A stretch of 8,069 nucleotides of DNA from JAGNLA01 sp964472265 (GTDB taxonomy: Bacteria > Caldisericota > Caldisericia > JAAYUI01). Shown here one piece after another: positions 1 through 6,537 of the stretch (its first letter is position 1; every line of letters begins with the position of its first letter). The position numbers and the translations under genes are program-made. The notes beneath the pieces are model-generated. The model searched no databases, was not told the DNA's origin, and saw nothing but the letters and a program-made list of their open reading frames with translations. The stretch spans positions 1-8,069 of the forward strand of contig CAYYJO010000080.1 of NCBI GenBank assembly GCA_964472265.1. Reading direction: 5' to 3'.

Positions 1-177
1 GCTTATATACTTTGAAACATTGCCTGAGTTGAAAAACAAATGAAAAACGCCGACGAGCATTGCCAATGTCAGGGGTATTCTGACAATCAGACCCAACATC
101 CACTTTACTTCCTGAACCCTCTCCTTTTTCTCCTGCTCCGGAGTTTTCTTTGGATACGACCCTTCCCATTCTGTCAT
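1..177 (-). CDS. Partial membrane-anchored protein of unknown function (5' end only)
   Basis: The 59 codons from the ATG at 177-175 to the left edge are open, so the C-terminus lies outside the window. The visible part has a charged, Lys/Glu/Gln-rich N-terminus of about 25 residues, then one hydrophobic stretch at about residues 28-48 containing MLGLIVRIPLTLAML, which looks like a signal anchor with the N-terminus inside. The start lies 42 nt after the stop of the 541-residue gene on the same strand, so the two are probably co-transcribed. I see no convincing Shine-Dalgarno; an AT-rich TTATATAA sits in the gap. GC is about 47% over 61-120, closer to the central gene block than to the core of its neighbour. 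The layout (charged tail, one anchor, extracytoplasmic body) resembles the upstream gene. I do not recognise a family. Confidence 0.6.
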   Translation of the reverse strand, partial: MTEWEGSYPKKTPEQEKKERVQEVKWMLGLIVRIPLTLAMLVGVFHLFFNSGNVSKYIS

Positions 178-219
178 GTTTGAATTCTAATGTTTTTATA
201 TAAGAAATCAAACTATTGG

Positions 220-1845
220 TTATCTTATGGTCTTTATCGGTTCCGGGTTGATGTCGAGTTTGCGGAGCTTGAGGTTGCCGATGTCTTCTTGAGAATTCTG
301 CCATCGGTAGATTGAGTTTTTGTTCATGAAGTAGATTGTTAGCCTGCCGTCTTCATAGGTCACGTGGGCTTCGTCGACCGGTTCGTCAATGCCGGAGGAG
401 TTCAGCGTGAAGACATCTGTTTTGGAAAACAGGAAGATTTTGGTTTCAATGGGGTTTGAAGCTGATTGACCAGCAACCAAATATTGTCGATAAGTATCGT
501 AATATGCAGTATTCTTACGCTCATAGCCATCTGGGAAATACATAAATTCTTCTTGAAAGAACAAAGCATATTGAAGTGTAGCGGATGTCAGTTCAATCGT
601 GTCGAATATCACTGTAGTATTGTCTTTTTTAACATAATAGCCTAAGCCATAGTCTTTTACATCGTTGGAATTTGCAATATCGATCAAATCGCTACTTTGT
701 AAATCAGCATCATAAAGATGCCCTCCAATGTTTATTGTTTCATGTGATCCGTAATTGAATTGGGGCTTGATTGTTGTTTCCGACAAAGTGTCTAAGGACT
801 CATCGTAATCAATTGGTATTTTGATTGTTGAGATGAGTACAAACTCTTCGTTGATTTCGGATAACTCAAAATTGTTCAGCTTCATGCCGTCGAAGACTTG
901 ATAAATGTTACTTCCATAAGAACGTTTCAGGTAAAAAGCTTTGCTGGCGTTTGGTATTGACAGCGATTTCAAGGTTTTTTTATCAAAATTGCTGTAGAGC
1001 TCTAACCTAGAAGTTGTTCTGTTCAAAACTACAAATCTCATGCCGTTTGAAAAATTCGAATGAGTTCCCAAGAAAACCATATTATTGAAGTCACACTCAA
1101 AAAGTTTTTTCAAGAATTTGCCAGGATGCTCAAAATTATTGTATGCATCAATAAAATCTGATACTTTCTCTAGTTTCTCGGGTTCAACAATTTGAGATTT
1201 ATAATCGTAACCAATATCTTTTTCATATATGGCAACCAAATCCTCATCAGCACCATGCCTGTCAATATATCGTTTCACTTCTTCGTAGCGTTCATAATTG
1301 TTGCCACCTATATTGAAACAAGCCATCTTTAGTGACTCATTATTCATATATTGACAATATATGAATAATCCATCATTTATTGATTTTCTGTCCTCATCTC
1401 TTTTCATGATGGTCTTAAAATCAAAAAACTTGCTAAACTTGCAATCTACCTTTTTTATCTCACCATCGATTTTGACAACATTTATTAACTCTTTCTTTTC
1501 GAAGGAATCAAAGATATATATGCAGTCTTTATCATAACTGATGCAAGTATCAAGTGGTCGCGCCTCATTCGATTGAAAATCAATGAATCGAATTTCTGGC
1601 ATTGCCCTTTTAGATTTTTCAAAATGTATTGTTGAGTATGGCTTAATCAATAAGAAAGTTCTTCCAATGAAGTTTCCGATTGCACTATTGATTGTTCTAA
1701 AATTCAACAGGTAGACAACCAGTAAAATAATCCCGACAATAAACATTGTTGCCTCAAAATCGTGTTTCCCAAACCGTTTGTCCGTCTTAGTCAGATCGAC
1801 TTCATCAATACCCTTCGGTTTCTGGTTGTTCCCCAAGTTGTCCAT
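220..1845 (-). CDS. Uncharacterised single-pass membrane protein with large extracytoplasmic domain (541 aa)
   Basis: I do not recognise the family. Residues 1-33 are polar and Lys/Asp-rich, and residues 33-49 (TMFIVGIILLVVYLLNF) form one clear membrane anchor. The remaining roughly 490 residues are soluble. By the positive-inside rule the body should face out of the cytoplasm. The body is rich in short hydrophobic/aromatic strands ending in charged turns (for example CIYIFDSFEKKE, RFVVLNRTTSRLELY, TIYFMNKNSIYRW), a pattern compatible with a beta-propeller or other all-beta fold, but I cannot count convincing blades. It has several cysteines and no catalytic motif I can name. The start at 1845 is the first ATG; the next Met (34) is inside the anchor. 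No Shine-Dalgarno is visible. Base composition is uneven: about 50-58% GC at 241-300 and 361-420, but about 28-35% through much of the core. A perfect 14-bp inverted repeat lies within the gene at 1339-1369. It is divergent from ileS. Confidence 0.75.
   Translation of the reverse strand: MDNLGNNQKPKGIDEVDLTKTDKRFGKHDFEATMFIVGIILLVVYLLNFRTINSAIGNFIGRTFLLIKPYSTIHFEKSKRAMPEIRFIDFQSNEARPLDTCISYDKDCIYIFDSFEKKELINVVKIDGEIKKVDCKFSKFFDFKTIMKRDEDRKSINDGLFIYCQYMNNESLKMACFNIGGNNYERYEEVKRYIDRHGADEDLVAIYEKDIGYDYKSQIVEPEKLEKVSDFIDAYNNFEHPGKFLKKLFECDFNNMVFLGTHSNFSNGMRFVVLNRTTSRLELYSNFDKKTLKSLSIPNASKAFYLKRSYGSNIYQVFDGMKLNNFELSEINEEFVLISTIKIPIDYDESLDTLSETTIKPQFNYGSHETINIGGHLYDADLQSSDLIDIANSNDVKDYGLGYYVKKDNTTVIFDTIELTSATLQYALFFQEEFMYFPDGYERKNTAYYDTYRQYLVAGQSASNPIETKIFLFSKTDVFTLNSSGIDEPVDEAHVTYEDGRLTIYFMNKNSIYRWQNSQEDIGNLKLRKLDINPEPIKTIR
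1339..1369. repeat. Perfect 14-bp inverted repeat with 3-nt centre
   Basis: The left arm ATTATTCATATATT (1339-1352) is the exact reverse complement of the right arm AATATATGAATAAT (1356-1369), separated by GAC. After a 3x3 mismatch, a few more bases pair (1331-1335 with 1373-1377, one as G·T). It lies inside the 541-residue minus-strand gene and is translated through as residues around LFIYCQYMNNE. Apart from the terminator it is the strongest dyad I found. Because the arms are AT-rich, chance is not excluded. Confidence 0.75.
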
Positions 1846-1851
1846 ACAGGA

Positions 1852-1880
1852 ATACTAACATGAACTCACACCCGAATCAA
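1852..1880 (-). promoter_or_regulatory. Possible sigma-70 promoter for the 541-residue gene
   Basis: On the minus strand TTGATT (1880-1875) and TAGTAT (1857-1852) are separated by 17 nt. Each matches four of six consensus positions. The -10 ends 6 nt before the ATG at 1845, so a transcript would begin at or next to the start codon. That fits the absence of a Shine-Dalgarno if translation is leaderless, but also makes the prediction uncertain. Confidence 0.3.
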
Positions 1881-1900
1881 ACCCCCTTCACCAAAAAAGC

Positions 1901-1928
1901 TTGCCTGAAAGCCCAAAACAAATATACT
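1901..1928 (+). promoter_or_regulatory. Probable sigma-70 promoter of the ileS operon
   Basis: TTGCCT (1901-1906; 4/6 to TTGACA), a 16-nt spacer, then TATACT (1923-1928; 5/6 to TATAAT). Transcription should start near 1935, leaving a leader of about 28 nt before the ileS ATG. That is far too short for a T-box or other amino-acid riboswitch. It is the only good plus-strand promoter I see in the divergent 1846-1962 gap and could serve all six genes to the terminator at 7869. Confidence 0.5.
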
Positions 1929-1945
1929 GTCCATTTAATAAGTTG

Positions 1946-1965
1946 CATTTTGGAGGCACCAAATG
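1946..1965 (+). promoter_or_regulatory. ileS ribosome-binding site within a possible small hairpin
   Basis: GGAGG at 1952-1956 is 6 nt before the ATG at 1963, a strong and well-spaced Shine-Dalgarno that fixes the ileS start. The flanking bases can pair: TTTGG (1949-1953) with CCAAA (1959-1963), then CA (1946-1947) with TG (1964-1965) across a bulged T. This puts part of the Shine-Dalgarno in the loop and the AUG in the stem. The site is solid; the hairpin is only a hypothesis. Confidence 0.6.
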
Positions 1966-4900
1966 TTCGAACTTTTAGGCGCAAAATCGATAGCAGGCGA
2001 AGAAGAGGAGACCTTACAGTTCTGGTCGGATCACAAAATATTCCTCAAGTCTATTGAGACCAGAAAAAATGCTCCCAGCTTCGTTTTCTTTGAAGGCCCA
2101 CCAACGGCCAACGGAATGCCTGGAATTCACCACTGCCTCTCGCGTATTTACAAGGACACCGTCTGCAGATGGCAGACAATGCACGGCTTCAGGGTCGACA
2201 GAAAAGCCGGCTGGGACACACACGGACTGCCTGTTGAGCTCGAAGTTGAAAAACAGCTTGGATTTTCCGGCAAACAGGAGATCGAAAAGTACGGAATTGA
2301 AGCGTTTGTAAAAAAGTGCAAGGAATCGGTTTTCAAGTACGAGGGCCAGTGGGTGAAGATGAGCGAGAGAATCGCTTTCTGGCTGGATTTTGAGCACCAG
2401 TACATGACGCTTAAAAATGACTACATCGAAACGCTCTGGTGGATACTAAAGACCGCTTCAGACAAAGGCCTGCTTTATCAGGGCTACAAGGTTGTGCCAT
2501 ACTGTCCGAGGTGTGGAACCACGCTCAGTTCGCACGAAGTTGCCCAGGGATACGAGGAAACCAAAGACCCGTCAATATTTGTGAAGATGGAGCTTGCCGA
2601 TGAGCCTGGAACATACTTCCTCGTCTGGACAACCACCCCGTGGACGCTTCCGGCAAACGTTGCTCTCGCTGTCAAATCCGATGTCGATTACGTAAAAGTC
2701 AGGAAAGGCGATGACGTTCTGATAATGGTTGAAAACCTTGTCGCCCCCGTCCTTGAAAAGGATTATGAGATAATCGACAGGTTCAAAGGCTCAACCCTTG
2801 CAGGAAAGCAGTACAAGCCCCTGTTCACGTTCATGAAGCCTGACAAGAAGGCGTGGTTTGTCATCACTGCCGATTTTGTCGGAACCGAGGATGGATCGGG
2901 CATAGTCCATATTGCTCCGGCGTTTGGCGCCGATGACATGGATCAGTCCAGAAAATATGACCTGCCGGTGCTGATGACCGTAAATGAAGCAGGCGCATTC
3001 CTGCCAGAGATAACGCCGTGGGCTGGAAGGTTTGTAAAAGATGCCGACGTGGACATCATCATGGATCTCAAGACCAGGGGAGCGCTGTTCAAGTCAGGCA
3101 AAATAACCCACACCTATCCGTTCTGCTGGAGATGCGACTCACCACTGCTCTACTTTGCAAAACCGTCATGGTACATAAAGATGTCGGCGCTGCGTGACAA
3201 TTTGATCAGGAACAACGAAACAATCACCTGGTATCCCAACCACATCAAGGAAGGCCGTTTTGGCGAATGGCTCAGGGAAGTGAAGGACTGGGCGATTTCC
3301 CGCGAACGCTACTGGGGAACTCCCCTTCCAATCTGGGTTTGTGAAAAATGCGGCAAACAGACCGTTGTTGGCTCGATAAAGGAACTCAAGGAAAAATCTG
3401 AAAACTGCCCCGATGACATCGAGCTTCACAGGCCTTATGTCGATGCCGTAACGATGAAGTGTGAATGCGGCGGAACGATGAGGCGTGTGCCCGAGGTTTG
3501 TGATTGCTGGTTCGACTCCGGCTCCATGCCTTATGCCCAGTGGCACTACCCGTTTGAAAACAAGGAACAGTTTGAAACCCACTTCCCTGCTGACTTCATC
3601 TCTGAAGCCATTGACCAGACAAGAGGCTGGTTCTACACCCTTCTTGCCGTATCAACCATACTTTTTGACAAATCTGCTTTTAAATCCTGCATCTGCCTTG
3701 AACTCATCGTTGACGAGAACGGGCAGAAGATGAGCAAGTCCCGTGGCAACGTTGTCGACCCTTGGCTCATCCTCAACAATCAAGGCGCCGACACGCTCAG
3801 ATGGACGATCTACACCTCATCCCCGCCGTGGACACCGACAAGAATAGGCGTGAACAACGCCACCGAGTGTTTCAGGGGTTTCACGCTCCTGTTCAGAAAC
3901 GTCTATAACTTCTTCACAATGTACGCCAACATCGACGGCTTCGATCCGACAAAAAACATTGTTCCGCTTGAAAAGAGGCATTTCCTCGACAGGTGGATCA
4001 TCTCAAAAACCCACTCACTGATAAAATACGTTGAGTCCGAGATGAAAAAGTACGGCATAACCCAGGCAACAAGAAGAATCCAGCAGTTTGTCGACGAACT
4101 TGCCAACTGGTACATCAGGCGCTCAAGAAGGCGTTTCTGGAAATCCGAATCTGACACTGACAAATTTGGAGCCTATCACACGCTTTACGAGGTATTGACA
4201 TCCCTTTCAGGTATCATCGCCCCGTTTGAGCCGTTCTTTGCCGAAAAGCTGCACCAGTCACTGGTTGTGCCGTTCTTCAAGGACAGGGCTGAGTCGATTC
4301 ACCTTGAACTCTATCCGGTCGCCGATGAAACAAAAATTGACCTGGAGCTTGAGAAGATGATGGATTTTGTCAGGGACGTGGTCTCTGTCGGCCTCAAGGC
4401 CAGGAAGGCTCTCAAAATCAAAGTTAGACAGCCACTCTCCCACATCACGGCAAGGGTCACCGAAGCTTACCAGAAGCAGGCAGTTTCAAACTTTGCAGAA
4501 CTCATCCGTGAAGAGGTCAACGTCAAGCAGGTGGAAGTCAGCTCAAAGATGGACACCTACCTCAACATCGTGGTAAAGCCAAATTTAAAAACGCTGGGAA
4601 AGCGCTTTGGATCAAGGCTTGCAGAGGTCAAGGAGGCAATCTCCAAAGTTGACGGCAAGGTGGTCATGAGAGATGTTGCAGCCTCGGGATCATACAAACT
4701 CCAGCTTTCCGACGGCATCCAGGAACTAACAAAAGACGATCTCCTTGTCGAACGTGAAAACATTGAAGGATTCTACGTCGAATCCGATGGCGACATCGAG
4801 GTCATGCTTGCCACAACCATCTCACCGGAGCTGAAAGAAGAAGGAATGGTCAGGGAAATCATCCATGCCATCCAGAACCTTCGCAAGGAATCCGGGCTGG

Positions 4901-5127
4901 CTGTGGACGACAAAATCAAATTGAGTGTTTCCGGGTCTATAGAAGTGTGCAAAGCTACGGAACATCTCAAAGACAGTTTACTCAAGGAAACGCTTTCAAT
5001 CTCGCTCCAGCAGGATCCCCTGCCCAACCAGTCGACATTCAGTCTGGAAGGGGAGGAAATCAGGATTGGACTGGAACTGTACCAGAAGGGGTCAGGCAGG
5101 ATGCAGGCACCGGAAGGGATGGATTGA
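1963..5127 (+). CDS. ileS: Isoleucyl-tRNA synthetase, type 2, with altered HIGH motif (GIHH)
   Basis: This cytoplasmic class I synthetase charges tRNA-Ile with isoleucine. At 1054 residues it has the length of type 2 (eukaryote/archaea-like) IleRS, and its C-terminal region (for example ELKEEGMVREIIHAIQNL, 956-973) also fits that type. Landmarks in order: the HIGH position in PPTANGMPGIHH (46-57), which reads G54-I55-H56-H57 instead of HxGH; a zinc-type CPRC pair (181/184) with CWRC (388/391); the CP1 editing domain with WTTTPW (222-227) and HIAPAFGADD (316-325), whose Asp325 is the expected conserved editing residue; a second Cys set (460/463, 500/502); KMSKS (589-593); and the anticodon-binding domain with NWYIRRSR (715-722). 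Editing and KMSKS motifs look intact, so it is probably active. The start is set by GGAGG 6 nt upstream. The stop overlaps the start of the sigma gene. No second ileS is visible, so this may be the housekeeping enzyme, but a window cannot show that. Confidence 0.97.
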   Translation: MFELLGAKSIAGEEEETLQFWSDHKIFLKSIETRKNAPSFVFFEGPPTANGMPGIHHCLSRIYKDTVCRWQTMHGFRVDRKAGWDTHGLPVELEVEKQLGFSGKQEIEKYGIEAFVKKCKESVFKYEGQWVKMSERIAFWLDFEHQYMTLKNDYIETLWWILKTASDKGLLYQGYKVVPYCPRCGTTLSSHEVAQGYEETKDPSIFVKMELADEPGTYFLVWTTTPWTLPANVALAVKSDVDYVKVRKGDDVLIMVENLVAPVLEKDYEIIDRFKGSTLAGKQYKPLFTFMKPDKKAWFVITADFVGTEDGSGIVHIAPAFGADDMDQSRKYDLPVLMTVNEAGAFLPEITPWAGRFVKDADVDIIMDLKTRGALFKSGKITHTYPFCWRCDSPLLYFAKPSWYIKMSALRDNLIRNNETITWYPNHIKEGRFGEWLREVKDWAISRERYWGTPLPIWVCEKCGKQTVVGSIKELKEKSENCPDDIELHRPYVDAVTMKCECGGTMRRVPEVCDCWFDSGSMPYAQWHYPFENKEQFETHFPADFISEAIDQTRGWFYTLLAVSTILFDKSAFKSCICLELIVDENGQKMSKSRGNVVDPWLILNNQGADTLRWTIYTSSPPWTPTRIGVNNATECFRGFTLLFRNVYNFFTMYANIDGFDPTKNIVPLEKRHFLDRWIISKTHSLIKYVESEMKKYGITQATRRIQQFVDELANWYIRRSRRRFWKSESDTDKFGAYHTLYEVLTSLSGIIAPFEPFFAEKLHQSLVVPFFKDRAESIHLELYPVADETKIDLELEKMMDFVRDVVSVGLKARKALKIKVRQPLSHITARVTEAYQKQAVSNFAELIREEVNVKQVEVSSKMDTYLNIVVKPNLKTLGKRFGSRLAEVKEAISKVDGKVVMRDVAASGSYKLQLSDGIQELTKDDLLVERENIEGFYVESDGDIEVMLATTISPELKEEGMVREIIHAIQNLRKESGLAVDDKIKLSVSGSIEVCKATEHLKDSLLKETLSISLQQDPLPNQSTFSLEGEEIRIGLELYQKGSGRMQAPEGMD
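5112..5119 (+). promoter_or_regulatory. Ribosome-binding site deciding the TTG start of the sigma gene
   Basis: GGAAGGGA sits inside the last codons of ileS and ends 4 nt before TTG at 5124. The TTG overlaps the ileS stop as TTGA. The same frame is open further upstream to an ATG at 4947, but that would add 59 residues encoded wholly within ileS and unlike a sigma factor, so the TTG start is preferred. Confidence 0.65.
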
Positions 5128-5672
5128 GCGACAACCAGCGCGTGCTTTTTGAAGAGCTGGTGATAGCCCATCAGGACTATCTTTTTTCCTTTGTTCTCTC
5201 CATGGTCGGAAACCGCGACGACGCGGAGGATCTGACTGCAAAAACCTTCATGAGGGCTTTCATGGCCTTCAAGGGTTTCAAGCAGAACTGTTCATTCCGA
5301 ACCTGGCTGACAACGGTTGCCATAAACCTTGTCAAGAATCACAGGCGAGATGTAAAGCCGGTTTCAAGCCTGGACGAGGGCAACGACGAGACCGGGTTTG
5401 AACCTGTCGATGACGATCCAACTCCTGAACAGGACACCTTTGTTTGCGAACAGAGGCGGAACATCGGCGCACTCCTCAGGCAGGTGCCGGTTCAGTTCAG
5501 GGCGTGCCTCGTTTTGAGGCATGTAAACCAGTTGAGTTATGAAGAAATATCTGATCTGACAAGACTCCCGGTCACAACAATCCGCAACAGGATTCATCAC
5601 GGAAAAAAGATTCTGCGGGAACTTTGCGAAAAAAATGGCATGATTTTACCGAAAGAAGGTGAGGATGAATAA
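5124..5672 (+). CDS. ECF-type RNA polymerase sigma factor
   Basis: From the TTG at 5124 the product is 182 residues, a normal ECF length. Region 2 spans about 6-77: NRDDAEDLTAKTFMRAF (30-46) is the conserved 2.1/2.2 core-binding signature, and FRTWLTTVAINLVKNHRR (58-75) matches 2.3/2.4, which melts and reads the -10. An acidic linker (83-106) follows, with no region 3. Region 4 spans about 107-168, with the helix-turn-helix in LSYEEISDLTRLPVTTIRNR (137-156), which reads the -35. It redirects RNA polymerase to a specific promoter set. The start overlaps the ileS stop by 4 nt, and its stop overlaps the next gene by 8 nt, suggesting translational coupling on both sides. The acidic linker and EGEDE tail are mild peculiarities. 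The ECF group cannot be assigned by eye; the neighbours suggest an envelope-stress role (inference). Confidence 0.93.
   Translation: MSDNQRVLFEELVIAHQDYLFSFVLSMVGNRDDAEDLTAKTFMRAFMAFKGFKQNCSFRTWLTTVAINLVKNHRRDVKPVSSLDEGNDETGFEPVDDDPTPEQDTFVCEQRRNIGALLRQVPVQFRACLVLRHVNQLSYEEISDLTRLPVTTIRNRIHHGKKILRELCEKNGMILPKEGEDE
5654..5659 (+). promoter_or_regulatory. Ribosome-binding site supporting ATG 5665
   Basis: AGAAGG ends 5 nt before the ATG at 5665. An in-frame GTG at 5659 is only two codons earlier and overlaps this site, so the ATG is the better start. The site lies within the last codons of the sigma gene. Confidence 0.55.
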
Positions 5673-5988
5673 AGAGAAAGACTGGTTGGACCAGTGCCTT
5701 GCCACAGAGTGCAGACCTGCTCCACAAGGGGTGTTGAAAAAGTCACTGGCGTTATACGACGCATCAAACGAGAGGAAGAGCAAGCTGAGACCCTGGAGCC
5801 GGATGCTCCAGGTGGTCATAAGGCTGACAGTTTATGCAATTGCCATCCTTTATGACTTCCTCGGGGAGATTTACTCGCTGTTCGGCTTCGAGCCGAGGGT
5901 TGACCGTTCCAAAGAGCGACTCAATGGGGCTGTCACGGCTGCGATGCTGGTTTTGTCGTTCACTTACGTTTCTCTGGAAAACAGATGA
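5665..5988 (+). CDS. Small membrane protein, candidate noncanonical anti-sigma factor
   Basis: The product is 107 residues from ATG 5665 and overlaps the sigma gene by 8 nt. Residues 1-45 are polar and probably cytoplasmic. A hydrophobic stretch at about 47-67 (LQVVIRLTVYAIAILYDFLG) and a second at about 88-104 (GAVTAAMLVLSFTYVSL) suggest one or two membrane spans. In many bacteria the gene directly after an ECF sigma encodes its membrane-bound inhibitor, with a short cytoplasmic domain then a membrane helix, and this size and layout fit. The usual zinc-binding HxxxCxxC motif is absent; the only two cysteines in the tail are in CLATEC (11-16). There is no extended sensor domain beyond the membrane. 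I do not recognise a named family, so the anti-sigma role rests on position and topology. It could instead be a structural partner of the downstream membrane proteins. Confidence 0.7.
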   Translation: MNKEKDWLDQCLATECRPAPQGVLKKSLALYDASNERKSKLRPWSRMLQVVIRLTVYAIAILYDFLGEIYSLFGFEPRVDRSKERLNGAVTAAMLVLSFTYVSLENR

Positions 5989-6003
5989 AATGACGGAGGT
6001 TTT

Positions 6004-6537
6004 ATGAAAGACAAGATTGTACCGGTGGCCATAGCGTCACTAGTCGTTCTGGCAGGCATCGGCCTGCTCCTGGTCAATGTCTTTGGTATCCAGATGAGCT
6101 TTGACAAGGTTTGGCCGGCAATTCCAATCGTCATTGGCTTACTGTTCGTGGTAAAGGTCAACACCGATTACGGTGTGGTTTTCCCGGCAACCATCCTCAT
6201 CGGCACCGGTCTGATCTTCTTCATCCACAACCTTGAATGGTTTGGTGCAGGCGTTGGTTTCGGCCAGCTCTGGCCATTGTTCCCGATCGTTGTTGGTCTG
6301 GCTTTTGTGGCTCTTTACGCCTTCAAACCCCACGACTGGGGCGTTCTGATACCGGCTTCGGCATGCCTTATCACAGGCGTTGTTTTCCTCTCACTCCAGA
6401 ACCTGAGATCGTTCATGATCTTTGTCATCGCCCCGATTGTCATACTTGTTGGAGTCCTGATGATCGTTTCAGCATTCAAAAAACCAGGCAGTCCATGCTG
6501 CAGTGAAAAGAGGGAAGACAATGAAAAGGCTGTATAG
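6004..6537 (+). CDS. Six-helix membrane protein, LiaF/DUF5668-like, with internal duplication
   Basis: The 177-residue product is almost all membrane: hydrophobic spans at about 5-27, 36-51, 57-75, 89-106, 113-131 and 136-157. A charged cytoplasmic-looking tail follows (GSPCCSEKREDNEKAV), with a Cys pair at 165-166. The repeated W-P-x-x-P-I-V-[IV]-G-L motif (37-46 and 90-99) resembles the LiaI/LiaF-type transmembrane region, which is often found beside PspC proteins in cell-envelope stress loci. Two roughly 53-56-residue units align: 33-79 (FDKVWP... DYGVVFPA...) and 86-135 (FGQLWP... DWGVLIPA...), so it looks like a tandem duplication of a two-helix unit. GGAGG at 5995-5999 supports the ATG, and the previous gene ends 15 nt upstream. 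The 3' end overlaps pspC by 17 nt. No enzyme motif is present. The likely role is in envelope sensing or maintenance; the specific function is unknown. Confidence 0.85.
   Translation: MKDKIVPVAIASLVVLAGIGLLLVNVFGIQMSFDKVWPAIPIVIGLLFVVKVNTDYGVVFPATILIGTGLIFFIHNLEWFGAGVGFGQLWPLFPIVVGLAFVALYAFKPHDWGVLIPASACLITGVVFLSLQNLRSFMIFVIAPIVILVGVLMIVSAFKKPGSPCCSEKREDNEKAV
6511..6515 (+). promoter_or_regulatory. Ribosome-binding site deciding the pspC-like start
   Basis: AGGGA lies 5 nt before ATG 6521. The frame is open from a GTG at 6503, but that would add six residues with no comparable site in front, and PspC domains normally begin right at the KRLYRS-type motif. ATG 6521 is therefore preferred. Confidence 0.6.

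Noticed and set aside
1846..1962. T-box riboswitch upstream of ileS
   Set aside because: The gap is only 117 bp, the predicted leader is about 28 nt, and there is no terminator/antiterminator or T-box-like conserved stretch.
1860..2057. Short plus-strand open frame starting in the divergent intergenic region
   Set aside because: It runs into ileS in another frame, has no ribosome site, a low-complexity Arg-rich end and no recognisable family. The ileS start with GGAGG explains the region.
3166..3582. 138-codon minus-strand open frame, and a similar 132-codon one at 4773-5171
   Set aside because: Both lie antisense within ileS, which has clear family motifs in the plus frame. They look like shadows of its codon use.
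5073..5094. Autoregulatory ECF promoter (GGAACT ... GTCA) inside the end of ileS
   Set aside because: The GGAAC-like -35 is present, but the spacer to the only -10-like bases is 12 nt, too short for the usual 16-17 nt.
4947..5123. 59-residue N-terminal extension of the sigma factor from ATG 4947
   Set aside because: It is encoded entirely within ileS, is Gly/Gln-rich and unlike sigma factors. The TTG at 5124 with its own Shine-Dalgarno gives the standard ECF length.
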